Below, in pieces: positions 32,475 through 44,516 of a stretch of 64,000 bases of DNA. The notes under the pieces are model-generated. The model worked only from the letters and a program-made list of their open reading frames with translations, was not told where the DNA came from and ran no database searches. Position numbers and translations under genes: made by a program. Origin of the DNA: Dama dama (Eukaryota > Chordata > Mammalia > Artiodactyla > Cervidae). Location of the stretch: the NCBI RefSeq assembly GCF_033118175.1, contig NC_083681.1, forward strand, positions 16,386,001 through 16,450,000, read 5' to 3'. Numbering within the stretch: the first letter of the stretch is position 1; every line of letters starts with the position of its first letter.

Positions 32475-32582
32475 AGTTAAAGACCAGAAGTGTGCGATCA
32501 TACAGGCCTGGATCCAAATCTTCGCCCCGCTGCCAACTAGTGGGAGCAAGTTACTTAATGCATCTGAGTTTCTGTTCCGGCA
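32475..32582 (+). mobile_element. MIR SINE fragment
   Basis: 'aggcctggatccaaatcttc' and 'agcaagttacttaatgcatc' fit MIR. Confidence 0.65.
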
Positions 32583-33206
32583 CCTTTCACACAGCCCTGT
32601 GCAAACCTCCTGCTAGAGCTGGTGCGAAGGCTGTGCTGTGGATTGATGGAGCCACGTGTGACTATCTATGGTGAGCAAACACCACAGGTCCACCTCCCCA
32701 CTCTCCCACGCCGGTCATTAAGCACTTGCCAGCACACCACTGCGCCAAGTGCCTTTGTTCCCTCATTCCCCTTGCTTCCTTGGCTCTCCCTGTTTCTAGT
32801 TTCACACTGTATGGAACTCATGATGTACCCAGAGGAATCCTGAGAAAGGAAACGTTCTCTCCCAGGAAAATCTCAACAGTAAGATCTCCACAATTCACAC
32901 ACCCACTTAGCTACTGTTGTGTGTTCAGGCTCCACTCCAGTTCTGCTGAAAAGCATTTGCATTTCACAAGGAGGACTCCAGGCTTTCCCATAAGGACTAA
33001 CGTAGGAAAGATAGATTGCTCTGGGGGTTACCAAAATGCTCAGAACATCACCAGATGAGAGCAGCTGGAGTTTCTGAAGATGTCATGTATTAGTGAAGTC
33101 AACAGGTTCTGTTAATCCACTCAAGAGGAAGAAAGATTTGTTGAGTGGGAAATACTCAGCTGAGCTGGATGGGCATTTCAGACTGAAAAATCCCTGGGAA
33201 ATTTTC
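32583..33206. other. Unassigned sequence
   Basis: Frames at 32622-32843 and 32726-33058 overlap and carry no recognised domain. No repeat is seen. Confidence 0.5.
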
Positions 33207-33217
33207 TTCTTCCTAAT

Positions 33218-33422
33218 GTGTGTTAGTTGATCAGTCATGTCCGACTCTTTGTGACCCCATGGACTATAGCCAGCCAGGCTCCTCTGTCCATGGAACTCTC
33301 CAGGCAAGAATACTAGAGTGAGTTGCCATTCCCTTCTTCAGGGGATCTTTCCGACCCATGGATCAAACCTGGGTCTCCTGCACTGCAGGCAGATTGTTTA
33401 ACTGTTTGGGCCACCAGAGCCT
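33218..33422 (-). mobile_element. Bov-tA SINE
   Basis: Flanked by a perfect 11-bp duplication, TTCTTCCTAAT, at 33207-33217 and 33423-33433. Confidence 0.96.
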
Positions 33423-33433
33423 TTCTTCCTAAT

Positions 33434-34129
33434 AGTGGGGCATTAAAGTTGTAATTATCCATTGGTTGGGGGTAGAGAGAGGCATAGAATGAAATATTCT
33501 TTTCCTCCTTGATTACTAATCTTTTGGGTTCACTATTTGATCCAAAAGGTAAAGATGCAAGACTTAGATTATCTTTGGAAAATCCTTTGCTTTTTAAAAT
33601 TTCATTTAATTCACTTTAACAAGTTGTTGAATGCTCTGTCAGCTAGGACTTGTATCTGTCTTCTAGTCTCAGAGATCAGAAAGGAGAGTGGTTTTAAGCA
33701 GATATAACTTTATTTCTCTGTCTTGTGGAAGAAGCCTGGGCAGTCTAGGGCTGGTGTGATGGCTCTTTCTGTTTTTGTCTTCCTCAAACCATAGCTCATG
33801 GATTCATCCTCAAAGTTTCCTCTAGCCAAGATGACTTACCAAAGCTTTATACGATACGCACTTTCTCGAGAGAAAGGAAGAAAAAGGAAAGGGGAAACTG
33901 TATAGGTGCTTCTTTGGAGATTTGTTTAGAATTCTCACCCAACACCTTCTGCTTTAGTCCCTTTGAGCATCCCCAGACGTAACAGAAGCTGGGAATCAGG
34001 CAGCCTTGGAGCTGAGCGCATCACTGCCCACAGTAAAGTCTGGGCTCACTCTCTAACAAAGGGTGACAAGAGTTATTGACTGATCATAAATGACTTCTTT
34101 GTTCAAATCTCTCTGTATGGGGTAAGGGA

Positions 34130-34132
<3 letters not shown>
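33434..34132. other. Unassigned sequence
   Basis: Bases about 33690-33840 look like an old interspersed repeat ('aactttatttctctgtcttg', 'ggctggtgtgatggctct') of a family I cannot name. The rest is unassigned. Confidence 0.4.

Positions 34133-34164
<32 letters not shown>
34133..34164. repeat. (GT)n microsatellite
   Basis: Sixteen uninterrupted GT units. Confidence 0.97.
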
Positions 34165-34167
<3 letters not shown>

Positions 34168-34255
34168 GAGTGAGAGTATTTTTCAAATTAATAAAGGGAT
34201 TAAGACATCCTCTAGCTCGGAGAATGTTCAGTCTAGCCAACAAAACTCACTCCAG

Positions 34256-34612
34256 GGCTTCCCTGATGGCTCAGTGGTAGAGAATCCGCCTGCCAGTGAA
34301 GGAGAGTCAGGTTTGATCCCCGATCCAGGAGGATCCCTCCTGCCAAGGAGCAACTAAGCCCGTGTGCCACAGGTACTGAGCTTGTGCTCTAGGGCCTGGG
34401 AGCTGCAAGTAGTGAGCCCGCGTGTTGAAACTACAGACGCCTGTGCACCCGAGAGCCTGTGCTCTGCAACGAGAGAGCCCACTGTGATGAGAAGTCTGCC
34501 CATCACAGCTAGACAGGAGCCCCCACCAGTGACAGTGAGAGAAAAGCTCGCATGGCAATAAAGACCCAGCACGGCCCAAAATAAATAAATAACATTATTT
34601 TAAAAAATCTTA
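34256..34612 (+). mobile_element. CHR-type SINE (long form)
   Basis: A tRNA head ('ggcttccctgatggctcagt') is followed by the CHR-2-like body ('gagcaactaagcccgtgtgc', 'gggcctgggagctgcaag', 'caataaagacccagcac') and an A-rich tail. A second copy is at 46.2 kb. Confidence 0.88.
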
Positions 34613-34924
34613 CTCCAAATACACATATGCTCACATGCACACACATGCATGGGCTTATACACAGCAAGCCTGTAAGAGGTGAAGTAAATGAATTAAAGGC
34701 GCAAAAACAGACCCCTGGAAATACTATGTTAATTCATGCTGCCAGTGGTCAAAGGCAAACTGTGACTACACTGTCTGCTTGGATTCTCCCAGATGGGTCT
34801 AGAATTTGTGTGAATGTGGTTGTGTGCATGTTTGTGAATATGCTCACAGTTGCTGTAAAGATAGAAGTGAGTTGAAAGTGAAATGAAGGACTTTCTCAAT
34901 TTCTTTCTAATCCTCTCCTTCGTG
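34613..34924. other. Unassigned sequence
   Basis: Nothing recognised. Confidence 0.5.
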
Positions 34925-34932
34925 CTCTGATT

Positions 34933-35158
34933 GTGTGCGCGTGCTCAGCCACTTCAGTCAAGTGTGACTCTCTGCGACCCTGTGGATTGTAGCCTGTCAG
35001 GCTCCTCTGTCCATGGGATTCTCCAGGCAAGAATACTGGAGTGGGTTGCTGTGCCCACCTCCAGGGGATCTCCCTGACCCAGGGATTGAACCCGAGTAAC
35101 TTGTGTCTCCTGCATTGCAGATGAATTCTTTACCACTGAGCCACCAGGTAAACCCTAT
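34933..35158 (-). mobile_element. Bov-tA SINE
   Basis: 'gctcagccacttcagtcaag' to 'gccaccaggtaaaccc'. CTCTGATT flanks it at about 34925-34932 and 35159-35166. Confidence 0.94.
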
Positions 35159-35394
35159 ACTCTGATTACATTGAATAAAAAAATAAAAAGCATTGCTATG
35201 CCATCATATATGTATATTCTATTATCATCATCATCATTATTGTTATCATTCTCTGGGTGTTTCTTTAAAAAAATATTTGAGACATACAATCAAGTTTTAA
35301 AAATCATGAAATGGAAGTGAACAGGAAATAATTGGGGAAAAAGGCCACATAGAAAGAGGTTAAGAACCCAGAGTCTAAGACTTTATTTGGTTCA

Positions 35395-35602
35395 ATCCTC
35401 TTCCCTCCTCTTGTTAGCTGCATAACTTGAGCAAATAACTTGGCATTTCTGTGCTTTAATTACCCCGCCTGTAGAATGGGGATTATAATACCTGTCTAAC
35501 CAGATTAAACGAATTTGTACCTATAAAACTTAGAATAGTACCTGCCATATAGTAAGAGACAAATGAATGTTTAGTTGTTGGCTGTTACTATTATTACTAT
35601 AG
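35395..35602 (+). mobile_element. MIR SINE
   Basis: 'cttgagcaaataacttggca', 'gtagaatggggattataata' and 'aatagtacctgccatatagt' give an almost full MIR. Confidence 0.82.
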
Positions 35603-36615
35603 GAAAATAAGTTGAAGCTAAGATAGGGACAGTATTTAGCAAATGTACCATAAAGTCATGTATTATTGTTTCATTGAAGCCAAAGTGCTACCGCTGAATT
35701 CCACTTTTTCATTTGTCTCTCCATACATCTGTAAGCTCAGGAGAGCTTTGCCTACCCAGACGGGTTCATGAAGATCCAATGGGCAGCGTCCAGCATGATG
35801 CCTCGTGCATTGTAGGTGCTCATTACATGTTTTCTCTCTTCCACTTTTTCCCCTTGGCCTCTACTCTTGGTTTAGGACTAGTCTCGTCTTTTACCCTGAA
35901 CCTCCCAGACCTCTGTCTCCCATCTCATGATATGGATCAGGAGGCCACAGGGGCAGACTTCGTCTGGCTTACTTGATATCTACATACCAATCCTGACATC
36001 CCTGATGCCTAACAGGACCCTGATGGAGAGTCGAATGAGTGTATATTTGATAAAGGCAAACACCAGGTAAACTGGAAGAACACTGTACCAAGTTAAGCAC
36101 AGGAGTGGAAAGGAAGATATTGCTTGAAATTTAGGTTTTCCATAGTTTATCTCATTTCACTTGTCTTCTGTAAAAAGTGGGAGCCAGACACCTTCTTTTC
36201 TGTGTTTGATGAGAGGTCTCATAGACAAAATTCTTTCTCCTCACTTTTTTGGTATAATTATTAAATTGTATGGCAGCAAAGAATAAAAGAATGATCCCTC
36301 TCTAAACTTTTGGCTAAAGGAAAATTCTTAACAATTCAGTGACTGGGTTGAATTTTTTGACATTTGGAGCCCATCTGATACCCTGCAAGAGGTTGTCTAC
36401 AGTTTGCATCAGCGCGTGGTCCCAAAGAGACTGAGAAATAAGATCTGCCCTTCTTCCATCTTCAACTAGAAGCTGAGAGGCTCCTGAAGCTCTGAGATGG
36501 GGAGAACTCTGTCTGGGACTGTTAACACCTTCCCCAGAAACTCTCAGCCTGTCCAGGAATGCTGTTCATTGCTGGAACAACATGGTAACAATAATCACAA
36601 AAGTTCATCATTGGG
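35603..36615. other. Unassigned sequence, ~1 kb
   Basis: A possible weak sense L2 3' trace lies about 35730-35830. I see no gene; the frame 35713-35976 has no domain. Confidence 0.45.
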
Positions 36616-36619
36616 AATT

Positions 36620-36815
36620 TACTCCATCCCTGTCATGGGATTGAATAACTCTAGACTTTATCTCATTTAGTTGTCCCAATAGCTATGAAGTAGGTAATAC
36701 TATTATCACCATTTTGCCAGCAACAAAAATTAGACTCAGAGAGGGTGAGTCACCTGCCCAAATTCACTGTAGTGAAATGCTAGATTGAGGATTTGAACCA
36801 GGGTTGGGATTTTTT
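36620..36815 (-). mobile_element. MIR SINE, antisense
   Basis: 'gactttatctcatttagttg', 'aagtaggtaatactattatc' and 'ggatttgaaccagggttgg' are antisense MIR. Confidence 0.82.
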
Positions 36816-37291
36816 TTTCTCTGTCTGGAGCCTGAAAGCCACGAATGACAGGTCTTCTTTGAGTGGTCAGAATATGCAGGGGGTACTTGTTAGGTAGGTC
36901 TGATCTTAATTCTCAGAGGGAGGCTGTGGGGAGTGGTTCAACTCTTAGGAAACCCATGAGAGAAGTAGGCTGGGATGGCAGCTAAGAGACAAGAGAGTGT
37001 GAAAAGCTGCTGGGCAGTCAACAGCCTAAGCGGAGAAGTGAAGACATTCATCATTGCTGTAATTCACAAGAACTATCCACAGAAGTCTCATGTGCTGGAG
37101 TTAGTGATGAGTGGGAGGGGAAGGCATGCTCTCCACCTTCACAAAGCTTGTAGTCCAGTGTTCAAAGAAATGCATCTTTTACAGAAACATACAACTGTAG
37201 AATTACAGCTGTGAAATGTATGTGCTTTCAAGGAGGAGGCACATAGGATAGGACCATGAGATCCATACATAAAGGACTTCGGAGAGTGGGC
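36816..37291. other. Unassigned sequence
   Basis: The 79-codon frame 36975-37214 has no recognised domain. No repeat is firmly assigned. Confidence 0.5.
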
Positions 37292-37785
37292 TTTGTTGTT
37301 GCTGTTCACTGGCTAAGTTGTGTTTGACTCTTTGTGACCCCATGGACTAAAGCACGCCAAGTTTTCTTGTCCTTCACCATCTCCCAGAGTTTGCTCAAAT
37401 TCATGTCCACTGAGTCAGTGATGCCATCCAATCATTTCATCCTCTGTTGCCCCCTTCACCTATAACCCCTCAAACTTTCCAGTAATAGGGTCTTTTCCAA
37501 TGAGTCAACTCTTCACATCAGGTGACCAAAGTATTACAACTTCAGCATCAGTCCTTCCAGTGCATATTCAGGACTGATTTCCTTTAGGATTGATTGGTTT
37601 GATCTCCTTGCTGTCCAAGGGAATCTTAAGAGTCTTCTCTAGCCCCACAGTTCAGAAGCATCGATTCTTTGGCACTCAGATTTCTTTATGGTCCAACTCT
37701 TACATCCATACATGACTACTGGGAAAACCATAGATTGGACTATATGGACCTTAGTTGGCAAAGCAATGTCTCTGCTTTTGAATTC

Positions 37786-38503
37786 TTAGTCTAGGTTTGT
37801 CATAGCTTTTCTTTCAAAGAATAAGCATCTTTTAATTTCATGGCTGCAGTCACCATCTGCAGTGATTTTGGAGCCCAAGAATATAAACTCGGCCACTGTT
37901 TTCATTTTTCCCCCATCTATTTGCCATGAAGTGATGGGACCGGATGCCAAGATCTTAGTTTTTTGAATGTTGAGTTTTAAGTCAACTTTTTCACTCTCCT
38001 CTTTCACTTTCATCAAGAGGGTCTTTAGTTTCTATTCACTTTCTGCCATTAATGTGGTATCACCTGCATATCTAAGGTTCTTATTTCTCCTGGCAAGCTT
38101 GATTCCAGCTTGTGATTCATCCGGCCTGGTATTTTGCATGATGTATTTTGCATATAGGTTAAATAAGGAGGGTAACAATATACAGCTTTGATGTACTCCT
38201 TTCCCAGTTTTGAACCAGTCCCATTCAGTCTGGTTCTAACTGCTGCTTATTGACCTGCATACAGGTTTCCCAGGAGGCAGGTAAGGTGGTCTGGTATTTC
38301 TATCTCTTTAAGAATTCTCCACAGTTTGTTGTGATCCACACAGTCAAAGGCTTTAGTGTAGTCAATAAAGCAGAAGTAGATGTTTTTCTATAATTCCCTT
38401 GTTTTTTTCTATGATCCAGTGGATGTTGGCAATTGGATCTCTGGTTCCTGTGCCTTTTCTAAATCCAGCTTGTACATGTGGAAGTTCTTGGTTCACATAC
38501 TGT
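37786..38503 (-). pseudogene. BovB ORF2 reverse-transcriptase remnant
   Basis: The antisense strand preserves recognisable RTE RT segments downstream to the 'KVDLKLNIQKTKILASGPI' stretch (open at 38016-37786). The YADD region is disrupted (plus strand 'tatctaaggttcttatttc' near 38075). Stops and frameshifts interrupt it. Confidence 0.65.
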
Positions 38504-38674
38504 TGAAGCCTAGCTTGAAAGATTTTGAACATGACCTTGCTAGCATGTGAAATGAGGGCAATTGTACAGTAATTTGAACATTCTTTGGCATTGCTCTTCT
38601 TTGGGATTGGAATGGAAACTGACTTTTTCCAGTCCCATGACCATTGCTGAGTTTTCCAAACTTGCTGGCATATT

Positions 38675-38993
38675 CCAAAAGTCGCTCAGTCATGTCTGAT
38701 TCTTTGCGACCCCCTGAACTATAACAGTTCATGGAATTCTCCAGGCCAGAACACTGAAGTGGGTAGCTGTTCCCTTCTCCAGGGGATCTGCCCAACTGAG
38801 GGATCAAACCAAGGTCTCCCACACTGCAGGCAGATTCTTTACCAGCTGAGACACAGGGGAAACCCAAGTATACTGAAGTGGGTAACCTATTCCTTCTCCA
38901 GCGGATCTTCCCAACCTAGGAATTAAACCTGGGTCTCCTGCATCGCAGGCAGATTCTTTACCAACTGAGCTGTCAGGGAAGCCCATATTGAAC
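38675..38993 (-). mobile_element. Composite Bov-tA SINE (two tRNA heads)
   Basis: On the minus strand a tRNA head plus a short A segment is followed by a second complete Bov-tA. The joint is at 38865-38880 ('ggggaaacccaagtatactg' on plus). The duplication CTGGCATATT at 38665-38674 and 38994-39003 shows it inserted as one unit. The same architecture recurs at 42551-42881. Confidence 0.85.
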
Positions 38994-39235
38994 CTGGCAT
39001 ATTGAGTGCAGCACATTAACAGCATCATCTTTTAGAATTTTAAGTAGCTCAACTGGAATTCCATCACCTCCACTAACTTTGTTCACAGTAACGTAATAAG
39101 GCTTTCTAAGGCTCACTTGATTTCACACTCCAGGACGTCTGGCTCTACGTGAGTGATCACACCATTGTGGTTATCCAGGTCATTAAGACGTTTTTCCTAC
39201 AGTTCCTCTGTGTTTTCTTGCCATTTCTTTATACT

Positions 39236-39829
39236 TTATCAATTCAACAACCTGTACCTCATTCACAGGGGTTTCCAAAGCAGGTAAATGTCATTTACCA
39301 GGACACTTTGGTGATTTAAAAAATTCCAAAATTAGTCACCACCTCTGGAAAGAAAGGAAATGTACTCTATTTACTGGAGTCACAAACTCTGTGAATTCTT
39401 CTCACGGAATTCTTTGCGGGATAAGCTCACATAGAAAGACCCATGGACTAGTAATAGGAGAAATATTCAAGAAAATAATGTTGGAGACAACTGTGCCCAC
39501 CATAGGCAGCTGAGCATTTATTCAAGTCGACTGATCTCTTTTATGCTTCCAGATGCAGGTGGAAGAATAGCAATGGCCAGAAATCATGTGAATTTCCCTG
39601 GCCTCGCTGTTCCAGGGAGATTGTCTGCCTCCAAAACACCTGCACTCAAATTATTTCAGGCTGTTTCTAACCAAAGATAGAGTGCTGGAGATAAAGTGTC
39701 TCCAATCCCATGAATGTAAACCCCATCAACAAAGAATCCTGGGAAAATTATGCCAAATAGCACAAATGGTTTAGGAATCTAGTTCAATCTGTGAATGAAG
39801 TGAATGTGAATGAAGCTTGTGGAGCTCAA
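39236..39829. other. Unassigned sequence
   Basis: No repeat or gene recognised. It may hide the 5' portion of the following L2. Confidence 0.45.
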
Positions 39830-42385
39830 ACTTCCCAGGCTATCCATAACCCACTGGGCCCTCCTTTCCTCCTGGCATCTCTGTTTACCTGTGAATTTGA
39901 CACTCTCACCCCTTCCACTGGGCCCTCAGACACTCAAGTGGTGTTACCGGACAACGCCCCTATGTCTTCAACTTCTCTGAATTTTCCCTTTGGACAGTGG
40001 TTGTGGCTCACAGCTTGGTCAAGTGCCGTTCACATCACCTCCTGGGTCAGCCCTGTCTCCATCTGCTGTCTTACTGAATCCTGCCACTCATAAGTGAAGG
40101 CTGTATTTTTTCCTCTCTCTCTCATCTAGTTCTTGCTTTCCACTGTTACTTCAAGATCATTTTCTTCCCACTTTCAAAATCCCCAGGTCTTGTAACTATC
40201 CCATCACTTCTCCTTGTTACTATTAACTACTAACTCTTGAGAGTACCTCCCGTCTTCAGGGATGACTCTAGCACCAGAATGTCTCCTATTTCACCACTAG
40301 TCTGATCCTTATACTTTGCATCTCCAATAGCCATGTGTATAATCTATCACTCTAGCCTTTTCACTCCTCAGCTTTATTACTTCCAGTGATCTGCTCCTTC
40401 ACCCTATCTCATATATCCACTCTCCAAATCGTGCTCTTGACCTTGTGGTCTTCTCTGACAGTCAAATTTCTTCAAGTACCTTGTTTTTTTATGACCAGGT
40501 CTTGTATGTCTAGCTCACTTCCTGTAAATACACCTACTCATAGATATCCTACAACCTCATCAAGATGATCAATCCACAGGACTGCAATTAGTCGACTTAT
40601 TCATTGCCTTCTTCCCCCCTTACCTAGTGAAGAGCTCATGATCTATTATTATAATCATTCCTTTGTAAACACTCTTAAATGGCTAGCCCTTTCTTCCTTT
40701 TGCAGCACCAGCCAGGCAAAGTCCCAACCTGATTAAACACTACTGACATCTTTTCTTGCCCTGCAAAGCCCACAGCTGCATGTTTCTAGAGGAAGAAAAC
40801 ACATATGATGTAACCACAAATCTCAGATAGACCCTCAAATAGGCAATCTACAATTTTCCACTCTTCAAAAGTGTTTCTCATTTTTTTCTCTCTCCTCAAA
40901 TTTCATGCACCTGTGCCCTTCCACCCTTGACCTTGTATGATGTTTCACTAAGAAAATAGAAGCAGATGCTAAACAAAGAGCTCCCTTTTCTTTCCACTGC
41001 TAAACTCTCAATCTGTCTGCGCTGGAGACAGTTTCCTGCAAGGTTAGTTTGGATAAAGGGTTCCCCACTCCGGGCAAAGTTGATAGCTTTGCTTTTGCCC
41101 TGCATCTCAACTTTGCAACTTCTAGAATCTACTCCTGTAATTTCTCCTTTGTTGTGCATTTGGGGTCTTTATTATTTGTCCCAGTAATCACATGAACACT
41201 CTTTAAGATGGAGTAAAACGAAGAACAGAAAAGCTCGACCCCATAGTCTTTCCAATTCCTTCTGCATCCCCGTGCTCTCCTGGGCAAACTTCTTGGAAGA
41301 GTTCACTGCAGTCACTGCGCCTGTTACACTGTCTCTTCCATTTACTGCACTAGGGTTTCTATCCTCACCAGGCTACCATGTCTGCTCTTGTCCAGGTCAG
41401 CAATGACTCTGTGTCCCAAACCCAGCAATGACTTGTCTATTCTTACCTGACTGTTTCATATCAAAAAATGATGGACATAGTGGCCACTATCTTCTGCTTG
41501 AAGCACTTCCTGCTTTTGGCTTCTGCAGTTCTACCCTCACAAAATAACACTACAGGTAACCCAAGTTAACAATCTAGGCACCATTCTTGATTGTCTCCTC
41601 TCTCCCTACCTCCAAGCCATCAGCAAATCCTGTTGATTCTACCTTCAAAACACATCCTGAATCCATCTGTATCTCCCCCTCTCCATGACTATGATCTAAT
41701 ACAAGCCCTCTGCCTCTCTCCCTAAACTTGGGACTCATTTCTCTGTTTCTCCTTCTGCCCCTTTCCACTCTGCACACATTAGTCAGAGCAGCATTTTGTA
41801 AACATACATTATGTGTATCTCTGTATAAAGCTTTTTGGCGGCTTTCCATTACACTCAGAAATTAGCACCGAGCTCCTCACATGGCTTCCAGAACCCTGGG
41901 TGATCTGGACCTACCTCCCCCTCTGAGTTGATTTCATCCTTCCCTCCCCTTCACCCACACCCACTAAGTTTCTACTACTTGACCATCTTTCAGTTCCTTT
42001 AATGGGCCAAGTTTTCTCCTGCCTCGAGGCCTTTGCACTAGATGGTTCCTTGCCTGCCCTGTGCCTCCCCTAATGTACCCCCTCGTTTGCATAACTGGTT
42101 CCTCTTATTCTTCACAGCTTAAATGCCAAAGCTTTAGAGAAACCTTCCTCAAGCACTCAAGCTGAGATAGTTGCTGCTGTATCCCTGCACTTCTCTGAAC
42201 AGTTCTTACTACTCCTTGATATTTCCTTGTAATTTCATTTATTTCTATGTCGTCCTTCTTTTCCTACTAGCATAGAGGCATCAGGAGCTTCTTTCCTATT
42301 GTTCACTCCTGCATGCCCAGGACCTGGAACTCTGCCTGGTACTTAGTAGGCCTCCTCATCAAAAGTGTGTCAATTGAATGAGCCT
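39830..42385 (+). mobile_element. L2 LINE, ~2.5 kb, sense
   Basis: A long pyrimidine-rich, protein-poor stretch follows L2 in order. It has 'ccagtgatctgctccttcac', 'tctcttccatttactgcac', the 'tggcttccagaaccctgggt' region and 'cctgcctcgaggcctttgca'. The 3' end is 'tcctgcatgcccaggacctg', 'acttagtaggcc' and 'gtgtcaattgaatgagcc'. It is the longest single ancient element in the window and has no long open frame. Confidence 0.75.
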
Positions 42386-42550
42386 AATGACCATGCGGCA
42401 CTGTGATCAGATACTAACAGGATAGAGAAGACGTCCCTTTAGAAGCTTAAACACTGTCTCAAACTCTTCCCTGAAATTCTCTCATGTTCTCCACCACCTC
42501 TTCCTGAAAGGAGAGGCCTTCCCTTTCCTTTTTCTGTTATATAACCTCTG

Positions 42551-42881
42551 TGCTGCGCTGTGCTTAGTCACTCAATCCTGTCCGACTCTTTGAGACCCTA
42601 GAGACTGTTGCTCGCCAGGCTCCTCTGTCCATGAGATTCTCCAGGCAAGAATACTAGAGTGGGTTGCCATGCCCTCCTCCAGGGGATCTTCCCAACCCAG
42701 GGATCAAACCCGGGTCTCCCACACTGTAGGAGGATTCTACTGTCTGAGTCACCGGGAAGCCCAAGAATACTGGAGTGTGTAACCTATCCCTTTTCCAGGG
42801 GAACTTCCCGACCCAGGAATTGAAACACGGTCTCCTGCATTGCAGGTGGATTCTTCACCAGCTGAGCTACCAGGGAAACCC
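42551..42881 (-). mobile_element. Composite Bov-tA SINE (two tRNA heads)
   Basis: It has the same head-short A-head-A organisation as at 38.7 kb, joint near 42757-42775 ('gggaagcccaagaatactgg' on plus). A perfect 13-bp duplication, TATATAACCTCTG, flanks it at 42538-42550 and 42882-42894. Confidence 0.9.
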
Positions 42882-42894
42882 TATATAACCTCTG

Positions 42895-43210
42895 CCATGT
42901 TATAAAGCTTACAGCTGGTACTTAGTAAATAACATTGATTGTGCAGTGTGAAATAATTACCAAACAATGCAAGGTACTGCTGCCACACTTATCCTGTTTG
43001 GAACTGTGTATCTGATGGATTTATTTAGTGGTTACATAACCAGGGACCAGATAGTTATCAAGAAGGGAACAAAAAGCACCCAGAAAACTCAAAAAAGATG
43101 TCACAAATTCCATGTATATTACAAAGAGCAAAACTTTTTACTCATTACCCTCTGATTTTTCCGTTGTGGAAAGTCTAAGATGATGAGTTCATTTCCAGGT
43201 CTGCCTGAAA
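42895..43210. other. Unassigned sequence with a 62-codon open frame
   Basis: The frame 42967-43155 encodes a short hydrophobic stretch (TLILFGTVYLMDLFSGYI) and then a basic tail. It matches nothing I know and has no supporting context. Confidence 0.3.
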
Positions 43211-43415
43211 CTATTCCTTCATTAATTCAACAAGTATTTATTGAGTTGCTTCTAGGTGCTAAGCATTTGTGTTAGGCACTGGTAAAAATCCTATGATGAA
43301 AAAACCAATAAAATCTTTGCCTTCATGAAGGCTATAATCTAGGAGGGAAGAGAGACATAAGTATATTAAAACATGTCAACTAATGTATATAAAACAAGGT
43401 AAATGCCACCACAGT
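43211..43415 (-). mobile_element. L2 3' end, antisense
   Basis: 'aattcaacaagtatttattg', 'ggtgctaagcatttgtgtta' and 'tgccttcatgaaggctataa' are the antisense L2 3' end. Confidence 0.8.
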
Positions 43416-44304
43416 GTACATATTATTATTAATCTTTGTCTTCTTTATCACATGTTTCTCATTGTAGAAACATATGATTTTGTGAGAAGTTATAAACCAA
43501 GGAAGTTTAAGAAAAAGTTTATAATCTGCCCAACTCTGCCTTCCAGGGTAGATTTTGCAATCTAAGACAGAAATTATAACAAGTGACAATTGGCATTTTA
43601 ATGGGTACTTTTTAAAAAATCAGATATAGAAAGTAAAACAAGACAAACAGGGAAAACAAAACATCTCGTTCTCAACTTACTTTTAAGCAAATAGTTTCAT
43701 CATACCTATTAGGTTTCAAGGACAATATCATGCTGGAGGCCAGTACTGTATCTAAGGCCTATAATGATGCTGAACCATCTGAAAAAGTAAAATATAATCT
43801 AGAATCTGTTTAAAAAAGAAATAACAGAAATAAAAAGAAATAAAGAAATGTCAGAAAGATACTCATCTAAAAGTTTCAACAGTTTTAAAATTGTGACTTC
43901 TGCTTTTAAAATTTGTAACTACACAAAGGTAGGAAAGATATGTTCCTAGAAACTTTATAGTTTTTTTCTTTGAAACTGAGGTTTCTAATCAATCTCAAAC
44001 TATTTTTGTGAATGGAATGAGGTAGTGGTTGAGCTTCTTTTCACTTCAGATAGATATCCAGTTGCTGCAAAAAATTTGTTTTAAAAAGACTTTCTCTTTT
44101 CCCCCCATTGAATTGTCTTGCCATCCTTGCCTCTCACTTTTACTGGCGAGTGAGACATTAAAAAAAGTGGATGAAATTCCCTGTGCACTGATATGGTTTT
44201 TTTTGACCACTAGGCTTAACTGGAGAGTAATTGGGTCTTAAGTTAGCATTTTAATTGATGAATGTCGTAAACGTCAAATCCATAGGTCTTAATTCTGGGT
44301 CATG
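43416..44304. other. Unassigned AT-rich sequence
   Basis: Nearly 900 bp with no gene or repeat recognised. Confidence 0.55.
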
Positions 44305-44305
44305 G

Positions 44306-44516
44306 GCTTCCCTGGTGGCCCAGGTGGTAAAGCATCTGCCCACAATGCGAGAGACCTGGGTTTGATCCCTGGGTTGGGAAGATCCCCTGGAGAAGGAAAT
44401 GGCAACCCACTCTAGTACTCTTGCCTGGAAAATCCCATGGACAGAGAAGCCTGGTGGGTTACAGTCCATGGGATCACAAAGAATTGGACACAACTGAGCA
44501 ACTTCACTGGTCCACT
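44306..44516 (+). mobile_element. Bov-tA SINE
   Basis: 'gggcttccctggtggcccag' to 'ggacacaactgagcaacttc'. It has good sequence fidelity. Confidence 0.94.

Larger units (their letters stand above)
37292..39235 (-). mobile_element. BovB LINE, ~1.6 kb, antisense, with SINE inside
   Basis: The antisense copy starts at its 3' end ('gttgctgttcactggcta') and extends through the reverse-transcriptase region ('cagtcaaaggctttagtgta' is antisense motif A) to 'ttcttgccatttcttt'. A composite SINE interrupts it at 38675-38993. It covers the same ORF2 span as the sense copy at 47.5 kb, so both are truncated within ORF2. Confidence 0.93.

Noticed and set aside
42967..43155. 62-codon frame with a hydrophobic segment
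   Set aside because: No relative, no context, and the length is within chance expectation for AT-rich DNA.
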